A stretch of DNA of 64,000 bases from contig NZ_LMFC01000004.1 in the NCBI RefSeq assembly GCF_001426705.1, forward strand, positions 62,001-126,000, in the 5' to 3' direction. Position numbers and translations under genes: made by a program. The notes beneath the pieces were generated by a model. It ran no database searches. It saw only the letters and a list, made by a program, of their open reading frames with translations, and was not told where the DNA came from. How positions within the stretch are numbered: the stretch's first letter is position 1; each line of letters starts with the position of its first letter. This document shows, piece by piece, positions 36,253 to 45,012 of this stretch. This DNA comes from Cellulomonas sp. Root485. GTDB taxonomy: Bacteria; Actinomycetota; Actinomycetes; Actinomycetales; Cellulomonadaceae.

Positions 36253-36280
36253 GCGGCCCGGGGATCACACCCCGGGCCGC
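36253..36280 (+). terminator. Hairpin between binding protein and permeases
   Basis: A perfect 11-bp stem (GCGGCCCGGGG at 36253-36263, complement at 36270-36280) with a six-base loop, eight bases after the lipoprotein stop and about 37 bases before the permease start. A stem here typically leaves more binding protein than permease by partial termination or mRNA protection. There is no T-run, so full termination is unlikely. Confidence 0.65.
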
Positions 36281-36316
36281 ACCCGCCGAACCCTCACCTG
36301 ATCGAAGGAGCTCGAG

Positions 36317-37204
36317 ATGACCACCGCGATCCAGCGGAAGCAGCACCTCGTCGCCTACGGATTCATCCTTCCGTTCTTCGCCGTGTTCGCGACGATGTTC
36401 ATCGCACCGCTCGCCTACTCGGGCTACCTGAGCTTCTTCGCGAACAAGCTCGTCGGCGGCGTGAAGTACGTCGCCCTCGGAAACTATGTGCGCGCGTTCC
36501 AGGATCCCGCCTTCCTCTTCGGGCTCGGACGCACCGCACTCATTCTCTTCATACAGGTGCCGATCATGCTCGGGCTCGCGCTGTTCTTCGCGCTCGCGCT
36601 CGACTCCGGTCGAGCGCGCGGCAGCAAGGCGGTGCGGCTGCTCATCTTCTTGCCGTTCGCGGTGCCCGGCGTCGTCGCCGTGCTCATGTGGGGCTACATC
36701 TACGGGCAGGACTTCGGACTCACTGGCCAGATCACCCGCGCACTCGGTCTGCCACCGACGAATTTTCTGTCGGATCAGCTCATCTTGTTCTCGATCATGA
36801 ACATCGTGACGTGGGCGTTCGTCGGCTACAACATGATCATCCTGTACGCGGCGCTCAAGTCGATCCCTTCCGAGCTGCACGAGGCCGCGGAGATCGACGG
36901 CGCGAGCCAATGGCGACTGGCCTGGAGCGTGAAGATCCCGATGATTCGGCCCGCCATCTTCCTGACCATCATCTTCTCGGTCATCGGGAGCTTCCAGATA
37001 TTCAACGAACCGAAGCTGCTGGTGGAGATCGCTCCCACCGCGATCACGCAAGGGTTCACGCCCAACTTCTACGCCTTCAACGTCGCGTTCGTGAACCAGG
37101 ACATCAATTACGCTGCGGCGATCGCATTCCTGCTCGGCTTCGTCATCATGATCGTCTCGTACGTCGTGCAACTGAGCATGCAGAAGAGGGAGGTGCGGTG
37201 GTGA
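36317..37204 (+). CDS. Sugar ABC transporter permease, first subunit
   Basis: Integral membrane subunit of 295 residues in the MalF/UgpA class. About six helices are visible, beginning YGFILPFFAVFATMFIAPLAYSGYL. The cytoplasmic EAA loop reads ELHEAAEIDGASQWRLAWSVKIPMI, which docks the ATPase. It ends in a GTGA overlap with the next permease, so the pair is made together. It receives substrate from the lipoprotein encoded upstream. Confidence 0.92.
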   Translation: MTTAIQRKQHLVAYGFILPFFAVFATMFIAPLAYSGYLSFFANKLVGGVKYVALGNYVRAFQDPAFLFGLGRTALILFIQVPIMLGLALFFALALDSGRARGSKAVRLLIFLPFAVPGVVAVLMWGYIYGQDFGLTGQITRALGLPPTNFLSDQLILFSIMNIVTWAFVGYNMIILYAALKSIPSELHEAAEIDGASQWRLAWSVKIPMIRPAIFLTIIFSVIGSFQIFNEPKLLVEIAPTAITQGFTPNFYAFNVAFVNQDINYAAAIAFLLGFVIMIVSYVVQLSMQKREVRW

Positions 37205-38127
37205 CCGCCCAGCTGACTCCCGTCGCCGCGCCCCCAGGCAAGCCGTCCAAGACCGACAAGCGCCGCAAGACGGTCAGTCGCGGAAAGCGCCGCAGCAACC
37301 TGCTCACCCTGGTGATGTGGCTGAGCGTGCTCTACTTCATCCTGCCGCTCATCTGGCTCTTCATGTCCGCGACAAAAGACAACAGCGACCTGTTCACCAC
37401 GTTCGGGCTCTGGTTCGGCGATGACTTCAACCTGTTCGCGAACATCAGGGACGTGTTCGCGTACCAGGACGGCATCTACGCGCGTTGGACGCTGAACACG
37501 GTCATATACGCGGGCACGGCCGCGGTCGGTGCTACGGCCCTCGCGACGATGGCGGGCTATGCGTTCGCAAAGTACAAGTTCCCAGGTGACAAGCTGCTGT
37601 TCGCCATCATTCTGGGTGCGATCATGATCCCGCTCACCGCACTGGCGATCCCCACCTATCTGCTGTTCTCGTCGGCGCACCTCACCAATACGCCGTGGGC
37701 CGTCATCCTGCCTTCGCTCGTCAGTCCGTTCGGCGTGTTCCTCATGCGCGTGTACGCGGCCGATGCCGTACCCGACTCGCTCATGCAGGCTGCACGAGTG
37801 GATGGCGCGGGCGAGTACCGGATCTTCTGGACGGTATCCCTGCGCCTGCTCGCGCCTGGCATGGTCACGGTGATGCTGTTCACCTTCGTGGCGACCTGGA
37901 ACAACTACTTCTTGCCGCTCATCATGCTCAACAGCGGAGATCTGTTGCCCTTGACTGTCGGGCTCGCGCAGCAGCAGGCGACCTCGACGGCGGGCGGTGG
38001 CGCACAAGCGCTGTTCTCGACCGTGATCGCCGGCGCGTTCCTCTCGATCATCCCGCTGGTCATCGTGTTCTTGTACCTGCAGCGCTTCTGGCAGACCGGT
38101 CTCGCGACCGGCGGTGTGAAGGGCTGA
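37201..38127 (+). CDS. Sugar ABC transporter permease, second subunit
   Basis: MalG/UgpE-class permease of 308 residues from GTG 37201, with a GAGGGAGGTG ribosome site inside the end of the first permease. The N-terminus is basic and cytoplasmic, followed by six helices. The EAA loop is DSLMQAARVDGAGEYRIFWTVSLRLLAPG. It completes the transporter. Immediately after its stop comes a fragment of another GH42 gene. Confidence 0.92.
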   Translation: MTAQLTPVAAPPGKPSKTDKRRKTVSRGKRRSNLLTLVMWLSVLYFILPLIWLFMSATKDNSDLFTTFGLWFGDDFNLFANIRDVFAYQDGIYARWTLNTVIYAGTAAVGATALATMAGYAFAKYKFPGDKLLFAIILGAIMIPLTALAIPTYLLFSSAHLTNTPWAVILPSLVSPFGVFLMRVYAADAVPDSLMQAARVDGAGEYRIFWTVSLRLLAPGMVTVMLFTFVATWNNYFLPLIMLNSGDLLPLTVGLAQQQATSTAGGGAQALFSTVIAGAFLSIIPLVIVFLYLQRFWQTGLATGGVKG

Positions 38128-38128
38128 C

Positions 38129-38304
38129 GTGATTCGGTACGGCGTGGACGACAACCCCGAGCAGTGGCCGGAAGAGGTCTGGGCCGGGGACGCACGGGTA
38201 TGTCGCGACGCCCGACGGCTCGCTCACCGCCGCCGACAGCATCCCCTGGCATTCCGATAGTGGCAGGACGCTCTGGTTCCCTGCTGCCCGCACAGCAAAG
38301 CGAT
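38129..38304 (+). pseudogene. Remnant of a GH42-type glycosidase
   Basis: GTG 38129, one base after the permease stop, starts VIRYGVDDNPEQWPEEVWAGDARV, the unmistakable start of GH42 enzymes ('IRYGaDYNPEQWPEEVW'). After about 24 residues the sequence is no longer family-like. A second frame around 38197-38307 reads GYVATPDGSLTAADSIPWHSDSGRTLWFPAARTAKRS, perhaps the end of the same gene. More than 2 kb of coding sequence would have been deleted. The operon therefore once had a second glycosidase. Confidence 0.65.
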
Positions 38305-38320
38305 CTATGAGGGGCGACAT

Positions 38321-39484
38321 ATGAAGATCACCGGTTACCGCTGTCTGCGGACGTTCCACGACTGGGGACGGCCCGTCGGAGACGTGAACGGGTTCATCGA
38401 TCCGGGCATCAGCGAGGTCTCGATCGTCGTTCTCGAGACCGACGAGGGCATCGAAGGCGTCGGCATGGGGTCGCACCAGGACATCGACCGACTCTTCCCT
38501 GCTATCGAAGGCGAAGACCCTCGGGCCGTGACCGCCCTCTACGACCGCATGCTCGCCCGCGTGTTCAAGGCGGGGCACTCGGGTGCGACGTTCGGGGGAA
38601 TCGGCACACTCGACATGGCGCTCTGGGACCTGAAGGCCAAGCTCGCCGGCGAACCGTTGTGGCGGCTGCTCGGCGCACGCGACCGCTTCGTGAGCGGCTA
38701 TGCCTCCGGTCTCGACATCGCCCTCGACGACGACCAGCTCGCGACCTGGTACGGCACAATGAATGAACGAGGGTTCTCCAGCGGAAAACTCAAGGGCGGT
38801 CGTGATGTGGGGGGCGACATCCGACGCCTGGGGATCGTCGCTGAGGCTCTGGGCGGCAACGCGGTCGCTCCGGCGGTCATGCTCGACGTGAACGAATCGT
38901 GGAACTTCAAACAGGCCGTGCGATATGTCACCGCAATCGAGGAGCGTCGCGACCTGACCTGGATCGAGGAGCCGCTTCGGCGATGGGACGCCGCTGGTCA
39001 CGCGCGCCTCAGCACCGCGGTCCACGCCGCCGTCGCCACCGGCGAGAACCTCACCGGGCTCGAACAGTTCGCCCCGCTCTTCGATCGCGGCGCGGTCGAC
39101 ATCGTGCAGGTCGGATCCGTGTGGGGCGTGACGCACTTCCTGCGAGTGGCCTATGCCGCGCACTCCCGCGACCTCCCCATCAGCCCGGTCGGCTTGACGG
39201 CGAACCCGGCCGTCGCGCACGCAGCGGCCGCCGTTCCGAATCACCTCTCATCCGAGGTCCAAGACCTCGGGTCTCCGTTCGGCATCTCGATCGACCAGCA
39301 GTTCTTCGACGGCGGGGTCGTGCTCGGCGACCTTCCCGGCAACGGCGTCGCGATCGACGAGGATGCGATCGTTGCGATCCAACGCACGGGGAGTTGGCCA
39401 ACGCCGGTGGGGCCGCATGTGCGGTCACTCCGTACGGGTCTCCGTCTCGTCGCCGATGCTCCCGCAGGTGCGGTCGACCGATGA
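38321..39484 (+). CDS. Enolase-superfamily sugar-acid dehydratase-like protein
   Basis: Protein of 387 residues in the mandelate-racemase subgroup. Metal ligands are visible: D189 (MLDVNESWN), E216 (WIEEP) and E242 (ATGENLT). The KxK base is in SSGKLKGG. The region where most members have a PHx histidine reads DLPISPVGLTANPAVAHAAAAVPN, so the usual second general base is replaced. Such proteins dehydrate sugar acids or isomerise lactones. It overlaps the next amidohydrolase by ATGA, which fits a dehydrogenase, lactonase and dehydratase route. Its exact substrate cannot be read from the sequence. Confidence 0.85.
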   Translation: MKITGYRCLRTFHDWGRPVGDVNGFIDPGISEVSIVVLETDEGIEGVGMGSHQDIDRLFPAIEGEDPRAVTALYDRMLARVFKAGHSGATFGGIGTLDMALWDLKAKLAGEPLWRLLGARDRFVSGYASGLDIALDDDQLATWYGTMNERGFSSGKLKGGRDVGGDIRRLGIVAEALGGNAVAPAVMLDVNESWNFKQAVRYVTAIEERRDLTWIEEPLRRWDAAGHARLSTAVHAAVATGENLTGLEQFAPLFDRGAVDIVQVGSVWGVTHFLRVAYAAHSRDLPISPVGLTANPAVAHAAAAVPNHLSSEVQDLGSPFGISIDQQFFDGGVVLGDLPGNGVAIDEDAIVAIQRTGSWPTPVGPHVRSLRTGLRLVADAPAGAVDR

Positions 39485-40380
39485 ACCAGGGCGAGCGTCC
39501 TGCCACGCTGACCACTGCTGTGCGCGTGCCCGCCGGAGCCGCAGACAAGAACGACGGCGCACGCCTGATCGACAGCCATGTGCACATCTGGGATCCGACC
39601 GTCTTGGAGTACTCCTGGCTGGACGGTGAGCTCGATCGCCCCTATCTTCCGGCCGAATACCAGGCCGCGGCGCCTGCCGTCACCGGTTTCATCTTCGTCG
39701 AGGCGGGCGCAGCGGGCACGACGGACGAGGTGGCCTGGGCCGAGTCTCTCGGCTGGCCGGAGTTGCTGGGCGTCGTCGCCCACGCGCCGCTGGAGCAGGG
39801 CAGCAGGGTCGTCACTGAGCTGGCGGCGCTGCGCGAAGCCAGCCGCACTGTCGGCATCCGCCGGTTGCTACAGGATGAGCCGCTGTCGTCCTTCGAGGAT
39901 CCCGGCCTGCTCGAGGGTTTGCGCGCGCTCGCGCGGGCGGGACTGCCGTTCGATGCGTGCATCCGACATCACCAGCTTGCTGCCCTGACCGCGCTCCTTG
40001 CGAAGGTTCCGGAGCTGCCCGTCGTGCTCGATCACCTCGCCAAGCCGCCGGTCGCAACCGGTGATGACGGAACCTGGGAGCGGGACCTCCGCGCGCTAGC
40101 CGCCCTACCCCAGGTGAGCGTCAAGCTGTCAGGGATGCCCCCCGAGCTGCGTGACGACCAGGACCTGGCACCCGCAGTTCGCCCGTGGCTCGAGGTCGCG
40201 CTCGATGCGTTCGGCGCGGACCGGGCGATGGTGGGCAGCGACTGGCCGATTTCGGCGATGTTGCCCCGGCGGCTGGCCCCTGGACGATGGCTGTCCATCG
40301 TCCTGGACGAGCTGGCCGCCAGCCCCGCGGAGCGCGAACAGCTGTCCTGGCGCACGGCGTCGCGCTTCTATGGCGTCTGA
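39481..40380 (+). CDS. Amidohydrolase-family lactonase-like protein
   Basis: TIM-barrel amidohydrolase_2 protein of 299 residues. ATG 39481 overlaps the dehydratase stop. Motifs are DSHVHIWDP (residues 31-39), LPVVLDHLAKPP, VSVKLSGM and the aspartate in MVGSDWPI. The closest functional class is L-fuconolactonase or related sugar lactonases, which open the lactone made by a sugar dehydrogenase. Its place beside an enolase-superfamily dehydratase supports this. It is the last gene of the LacI-controlled operon. Confidence 0.85.
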   Translation: MNQGERPATLTTAVRVPAGAADKNDGARLIDSHVHIWDPTVLEYSWLDGELDRPYLPAEYQAAAPAVTGFIFVEAGAAGTTDEVAWAESLGWPELLGVVAHAPLEQGSRVVTELAALREASRTVGIRRLLQDEPLSSFEDPGLLEGLRALARAGLPFDACIRHHQLAALTALLAKVPELPVVLDHLAKPPVATGDDGTWERDLRALAALPQVSVKLSGMPPELRDDQDLAPAVRPWLEVALDAFGADRAMVGSDWPISAMLPRRLAPGRWLSIVLDELAASPAEREQLSWRTASRFYGV

Positions 40381-40444
40381 GCCGCCAGTTCGGCGCGGGC
40401 GAGGTGCCGAGCTGGCACCCTCGATCCGGATCTTGCTCTGCTGC

Positions 40445-40600
40445 TCACCACGGTTCGCCAGCATGCGCTCGTCCTCTATGGCCCCCGCCCGGGCGTCCCC
40501 GTCGCGGATCTGCGGCGAGGGCCTCGGCCATGGCGAATCCGATGCCACGCTCGGCGCCGGTGACGACGGCGAGCCGCCCCGTCAGGTCGAACGGGCTCAT
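40445..40600 (-). pseudogene. Short-chain dehydrogenase, N-terminal remnant
   Basis: ATG 40600 begins MSPFDLTGRLAVVTGAERGIGFAMAEALA, the first Rossmann unit of an SDR with its TGxxxGIG nucleotide-binding motif. After about 30 residues family similarity is lost and the frame stops at 40445. The gene starts four bases after the alcohol dehydrogenase stop, so it was the second gene of that operon. The rest was probably lost when the neighbouring cluster was joined here. Confidence 0.7.
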
Positions 40601-40604
40601 ACCG

Positions 40605-41663
40605 TCACCTTGTCGCCGCACCTGCGACGTCGACGAGGATCTTCATGGCGCGGCCCTGTTCCAGGTCGTCGAAGGCCGCCCGCACGCCGGTCAACGGCAC
40701 AATCGCCGTCACGAGCAGCTCGCTCGGCACGACGCCGGCGGCGAGCAGCTCGGCGGCGGCTTCGAAGTCGGTGCGCTCGTAGACCCTGGCCCCGAGGAGC
40801 CGAAGCTCCCGCCAGAAGACCTGCTTGAGGTCCACCTCCCGCGGGGCCCCGTGGATCGCGACGACGACGACCGTTCCGCGCACCTTGGCGAGCCCGGTCG
40901 ACGCCGCAACGGCTGACGGAGCGCCGGAGACCTCGAACACCACGTCGGCACCCGCGCCGCCGGTCCACGTGGTCACCCAGGCGGCCTGGTCGGTGGCGTG
41001 GGGGTCGATCGTCAGGTGGCCGAGCTCGTCGATCTGCGCCCGGCGGCGGGCGTCCGGCTCGGCGATGACGACCTCGGCACCGGTGTGCCGCGCGACGGTG
41101 GCGATCAGGACCCCGATGGGGCCGCCGCCCAGGACGACCACGCGGTCGCCCGGCGCCACCTCACCGCGCCGCACGTCGTGCACGGCGACGGCCGTCGGCT
41201 CGACGAGGGCCGCGACCTCGAGGGCGAGATCCGGCGGTAGCGCGACCACCGTCGATGCCGGCACGTTCCAGAGCGTCTGCAGCGCACCGGGCGAGTCGAT
41301 ACCGATGAAGTCGAGGTTCTGGCAGATGTGCTGGTGGCCCGCGACGCACGCGGGACAGGTTCCGTCCCAGTCGAGCGGCATGACGGTCACCCGGTCACCC
41401 ACGAGCCACCCGTCGACTCCTTCGCCGAGGCTCTCGATCGTCCCGCTCATCTCGTGGCCGAAGACCAGAGGCGTGCTGACCCGCGCGTCCATGGCCCCGT
41501 GGACGATGTGCAGGTCGGTGCCGCACAGCCCCACATAGGCCACGCGGATCCGGACCTGCCCGGCCGCCGGCGGCACTGCGGCTGCTTCGCGCACGTCGAT
41601 CCGGGCGTCACCGAGGTAGACGGCTTCGACGACCGAAGTGGTCGCGTCACGCAAAGTAGTCAT
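40605..41663 (-). CDS. Zinc-dependent alcohol/sugar dehydrogenase (MDR)
   Basis: Medium-chain dehydrogenase of 352 residues. Catalytic zinc ligands lie in GLCGTDLH and GHEMSG. The structural-zinc loop is [15 protein letters not shown], where the first of the usual four Cys is Asp. The Rossmann motif [17 protein letters not shown] binds NAD(P). It is transcribed divergently from L-fuconate dehydratase, with a 243-bp gap. It could oxidise L-fucose or another sugar or polyol in that route, but the specificity is inferred from its neighbour. Confidence 0.85.
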   Translation of the reverse strand: MTTLRDATTSVVEAVYLGDARIDVREAAAVPPAAGQVRIRVAYVGLCGTDLHIVHGAMDARVSTPLVFGHEMSGTIESLGEGVDGWLVGDRVTVMPLDWDGTCPACVAGHQHICQNLDFIGIDSPGALQTLWNVPASTVVALPPDLALEVAALVEPTAVAVHDVRRGEVAPGDRVVVLGGGPIGVLIATVARHTGAEVVIAEPDARRRAQIDELGHLTIDPHATDQAAWVTTWTGGAGADVVFEVSGAPSAVAASTGLAKVRGTVVVVAIHGAPREVDLKQVFWRELRLLGARVYERTDFEAAAELLAAGVVPSELLVTAIVPLTGVRAAFDDLEQGRAMKILVDVAGAATR

Positions 41664-41906
41664 ACCAGGGACCCTAGCGCGCCGGGCTGCTCAAGGTATA
41701 CGCCGCCAATGCGCCTGCGCGTGGCATCATTGATCTTACTTATCTACCGGAACGCGAACGAGGTCGCACAGGCCATGGCGACTGTCGTCGTGGGATGCGC
41801 ACCGCAAACCACGTCCGCTACACCGCACCCGTGTCCGACGACCCCTGGACCGAGCTCGTGGCCGACGGGCCCTGCCGGCGACCGCCAGAGAGCGAGGAAC
41901 CTGGTC
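41664..41906. promoter_or_regulatory. Divergent promoter region of the fucose-type cluster
   Basis: This 243-bp gap separates the divergent dehydrogenase and fuconate dehydratase genes and must hold both promoters. The only AT-rich island in it is near 41727-41750 (cattgatcttacttatcta), which stands out from very GC-rich surroundings. It may be the promoter or the GntR operator, but I could not identify a clear palindrome. Confidence 0.4.
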
Positions 41907-43217
41907 ATGACGACCATCACCGGCATCCGGGTCTACGACATCCGGTTCCCGACGTCGCTCCTGCGCGACGGCTCGGACGCCATGAACAAGGACGGTGACT
42001 ACTCGGCCGCCTACGTCGTCCTGGACACCGACGACGCGGCGCTCGCGGGCTACGGGTTCACGTTCACCATCGGGCGCGGCAACGACCTGGCGGTCGAGGC
42101 TGCGCGGCAGCGCGCGCTGCCCCTCGTCGGCCGCGACGTCGCAGAGCTCGTGGGGGACCTCGGCGCGGTCTACCGCGAGCTGGCCTCCGACTCGCAGCTG
42201 CGGTGGCTCGGCCCCGAGAAGGGCGTGGTGCACCTGGCCATGGCGGCCGTCATGAACGCACTGTGGGACCTCGCTGCCCGCCGTGCGGGCAAGCCGCTGT
42301 GGCGCCTGCTCGTCGACATGACGCCCGAGGAGCTGGTGGCCGCGGCGGACCTGCGTTACCTGTCGGACGTCCTCACCCGGGAGCAGGCGGTCGCGCTCCT
42401 CGCCGAGATGGAGCCCACGCGCGTCGATCGGATAGCGGAGCTCGAGTCCCGGGGCGGCTACCCGTGCTACACCACGTCCGCCGGCTGGCTCGGGTACTCG
42501 GACGACAAGCTGCGGCGACTGCTGCAGGAGGCGGTCGACGAGGGGTACCGCCACGTGAAGCTCAAGGTGGGTGCCGACATCGAGGACGACGTGCGTCGCC
42601 TGCGCATCGCTCGTGAGGTCATCGGCTGGGACGCCAAGCTCATGATCGACGCGAACCAGGTCTGGGACGTCCCCGAGGCGATCGAGTGGGTGCAGCGCCT
42701 CGCCGAGTTCGAACCGCACTGGATCGAGGAGCCGACGAGCCCGGACGACATCCTCGGGCATGCTGCCATCCGCAAGGCGGTGGCTCCGATCAGGGTGGCC
42801 ACCGGGGAGCACGGGATGAACCGGGTGCTGTTCAAGCAGATGTTCCAGGCCGACGCGATCGACTTCTGCCAGCTCGACGCCGCCCGGCTCGCCAGCGTCA
42901 ACGAGATCCTGGCGGTCTACCTGATGGCCAAGAAGTTCGGCGTGCCGGTCTGCCCGCACGCCGGCGGGGTGGGGTTGTGCGAGCTCGTGCAGCACCTGTC
43001 GATCTTCGACTTCGTCGCGGTGTCCGGGACGCTGGAGAACCGGGTCACCGAGTTCGTCGACCACCTGCACGAGCACTTCACGGACCCGTGCGTGGTCACG
43101 GGTGGCAACTACCTGCTCCCGTCCCGGCCGGGGTACTCCGCGCAGATGCGCGGGTCCTCGGTGGCCGCCCACTCCTACCCTTCCGGCTCCGTCTGGTCGG
43201 GCAAGGCGCTCTCCTGA
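41907..43217 (+). CDS. L-fuconate dehydratase-like enolase-superfamily enzyme
   Basis: Protein of 436 residues from ATG 41907, the usual length for FucD. It has the KLKVGAD base motif, metal ligands in [20 protein letters not shown] and ATGEHGMNR, and the [10 protein letters not shown] histidine loop. The last two are characteristic of the L-fuconate dehydratase group and distinguish it from the enolase-family gene at 38321. It converts L-fuconate to 2-keto-3-deoxy-L-fuconate. Its 3' end overlaps the convergent regulator gene by 43 bp. Confidence 0.88.
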   Translation: MTTITGIRVYDIRFPTSLLRDGSDAMNKDGDYSAAYVVLDTDDAALAGYGFTFTIGRGNDLAVEAARQRALPLVGRDVAELVGDLGAVYRELASDSQLRWLGPEKGVVHLAMAAVMNALWDLAARRAGKPLWRLLVDMTPEELVAAADLRYLSDVLTREQAVALLAEMEPTRVDRIAELESRGGYPCYTTSAGWLGYSDDKLRRLLQEAVDEGYRHVKLKVGADIEDDVRRLRIAREVIGWDAKLMIDANQVWDVPEAIEWVQRLAEFEPHWIEEPTSPDDILGHAAIRKAVAPIRVATGEHGMNRVLFKQMFQADAIDFCQLDAARLASVNEILAVYLMAKKFGVPVCPHAGGVGLCELVQHLSIFDFVAVSGTLENRVTEFVDHLHEHFTDPCVVTGGNYLLPSRPGYSAQMRGSSVAAHSYPSGSVWSGKALS

Positions 43218-43939
43218 TGCTCGACGGACTGCTCCACAGCGAGAAGGTGCGCGGCCATCTGGATCCGCGCGGCGTCGGCATCCCCGCGTCGCAGGGCCTC
43301 CAGGATGGCCCGGTGCTCCGCCTGGGTCTGTCGGTTGGCGCCACGCTCGTGGATCGCGCGCCAGAGGCGGGAGCGGAACGTCCGGCTGACCAGGCTCTCG
43401 ACCAGCGCAGCGAGGACGGGGTTGCCGCCGGCCCGCGCGATCGTCGCGTGGAACCGGCTGTCTGCGTCGATCACGGCCTGGAGAACGGGGCCGTCCGGAT
43501 CGTGGGCCAGGTCACGGTCGATGTCGTCGAGTATGGCCGTCAGGATGTCCAGCTCAGCCTGGTCGACCGCGGTCGCGGCATGTCCGACAGCCTCGACCTC
43601 CAGGACGCGGCGGACGGCGGACAGGTGCGCCGAGCTGGAGGGCTGGTACAGGTCCACGAGGAAGCCGACGGGGCTCAGGAGCCGGGCGGCGTCGAGCGAC
43701 GTGACGTAGGTGCCGCTGCCACGGCGGGTGCCGAGCACGCCGAGCAGGACGAGGGCCCGGACGCCTTCGCGCAGCGGGCCGCGAGAGACGCCGAACGCCG
43801 CGGCGAGCTCCTTCTCGATGGGTAGGCGATCGCCGGGACCCAATTCGCCACTAATGATCATATCTTTGATGCCCTCGATGACGACGTCGGTCTGTGAGAG
43901 CAGGTTCTCGGGCTCCTCGGAGTTCCATTCGTCAGACAT
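43175..43939 (-). CDS. GntR/FadR-type transcriptional regulator
   Basis: Regulator of 254 residues. ATG 43939 begins [63 protein letters not shown], the winged helix of GntR proteins. The remainder is an all-helical FCD-type domain with the metal or acid-binding aspartate and histidines ([19 protein letters not shown] ... [10 protein letters not shown]). FCD regulators usually sense organic acids and repress a nearby pathway. The adjacent fuconate dehydratase is the likely target. The ribosome site is weak. Confidence 0.88.
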   Translation of the reverse strand: MSDEWNSEEPENLLSQTDVVIEGIKDMIISGELGPGDRLPIEKELAAAFGVSRGPLREGVRALVLLGVLGTRRGSGTYVTSLDAARLLSPVGFLVDLYQPSSSAHLSAVRRVLEVEAVGHAATAVDQAELDILTAILDDIDRDLAHDPDGPVLQAVIDADSRFHATIARAGGNPVLAALVESLVSRTFRSRLWRAIHERGANRQTQAEHRAILEALRRGDADAARIQMAAHLLAVEQSVEHQESALPDQTEPEG

Positions 43940-44211
43940 GCCGGTCAGTGTACGAGCGTGGGAGCGAGGTGCGTGGTGATCACCGAGGCTCTGGTGGGCC
44001 GGCCAGACTGTGCCCGGACGGGTCGCTGGAGCCCGTTCGCTACGAACGATCTCTGCCGCGCGAACATTGAGTCGGAGTCGGTCGACCCGCGCCCGTGATC
44101 CATGCCGGCAAAGGTGCGCTCGAGCAGCGGCGTCGTGTCGCGTGATCCGCCGGCTCGGCATCCCGGAACGGGCTTGGCCATCGCGGTGAGACCGAGCACC
44201 CGGCACGTCGC

Positions 44212-45012
44212 TCATGGCTCGGCGGAAGGCGCGATCCCCTGGAACGCGGAGCCGGTCTCGATCAGCGTGCTCAGGGTCCGGGTGAAGCGCGCGGCCGGTG
44301 CCCCGTCGATCACGGCGTGATCAAAGCTCAGTGTGAGCGGCAGCATCGGCCGGACAACCACCATTCCGTCGCGCACGACCGCGCGGTCCGCGATGCGTCC
44401 TACGGTCGCGATCACGGTCAGGGGCGCTAGCGGAATTGCCCAGCCCCACCCACCGGCGAACATCCCGATCGACGTGACTCCCACCGCGGGGCCGAAGGTG
44501 GCGGCGATGGCAGGTCTGGTGGCGGCGACCCTGATCGCCGTCCGCCGGAGGGGGCCCGGGAGGCGGATCAGCGCTCCGGTCAGCCCGCTCGGGCGCTGCT
44601 GTTCGCCCGGACCGTACTTCGCTCGCTGCAGGGTCTGGGAGATCGCCGAGCACGACTGCTGATCGGCGTCTGCCACCAGCACGGCGTCGAGGACGGTGCG
44701 TCCCTGCCAGTTCCGCTCGACGGTCGCGCCGATGTCGACGCGGTCGAAGGAGACGATCGCATTGCCTGCCTTGCGGGCGTTCACCTCGGGGTGCATCGCG
44801 ACCGCCCGTGCCACGCTGGCGATGACGAATGCTGTCCATGACACGTGCGGGTCGGACGCGGCGATGAGCGCCGTGGGGGTCGTCACGTCGAGCTCGAGCA
44901 GGGCGTGCACCTGGAATCGGCGGCTGGCGCCCGCCAGCCTGTCCAGGATCGGTTGGCGTTCCCGGGGCACAGCCCGCACGACATAGGGGCGGGCTGCGGG
45001 AGAGCCAGTCAT
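44212..45012 (-). CDS. 2-oxo-acid dehydrogenase E2-like acyltransferase domain
   Basis: Protein of 266 residues containing only the catalytic domain of the CoA-dependent acyltransferase (E2/CAT) family, with the active-site motif SFDHAVIDGAPAARF near the C-terminus. No lipoyl or E1/E3-binding domain precedes it. It begins at ATG 45012 in an ATGA overlap with the esterase gene, so the two form an operon. A stand-alone acyltransferase on a small molecule is more likely than a role in a large dehydrogenase complex. The acyl acceptor is unknown. Confidence 0.8.
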   Translation of the reverse strand: MTGSPAARPYVVRAVPRERQPILDRLAGASRRFQVHALLELDVTTPTALIAASDPHVSWTAFVIASVARAVAMHPEVNARKAGNAIVSFDRVDIGATVERNWQGRTVLDAVLVADADQQSCSAISQTLQRAKYGPGEQQRPSGLTGALIRLPGPLRRTAIRVAATRPAIAATFGPAVGVTSIGMFAGGWGWAIPLAPLTVIATVGRIADRAVVRDGMVVVRPMLPLTLSFDHAVIDGAPAARFTRTLSTLIETGSAFQGIAPSAEP

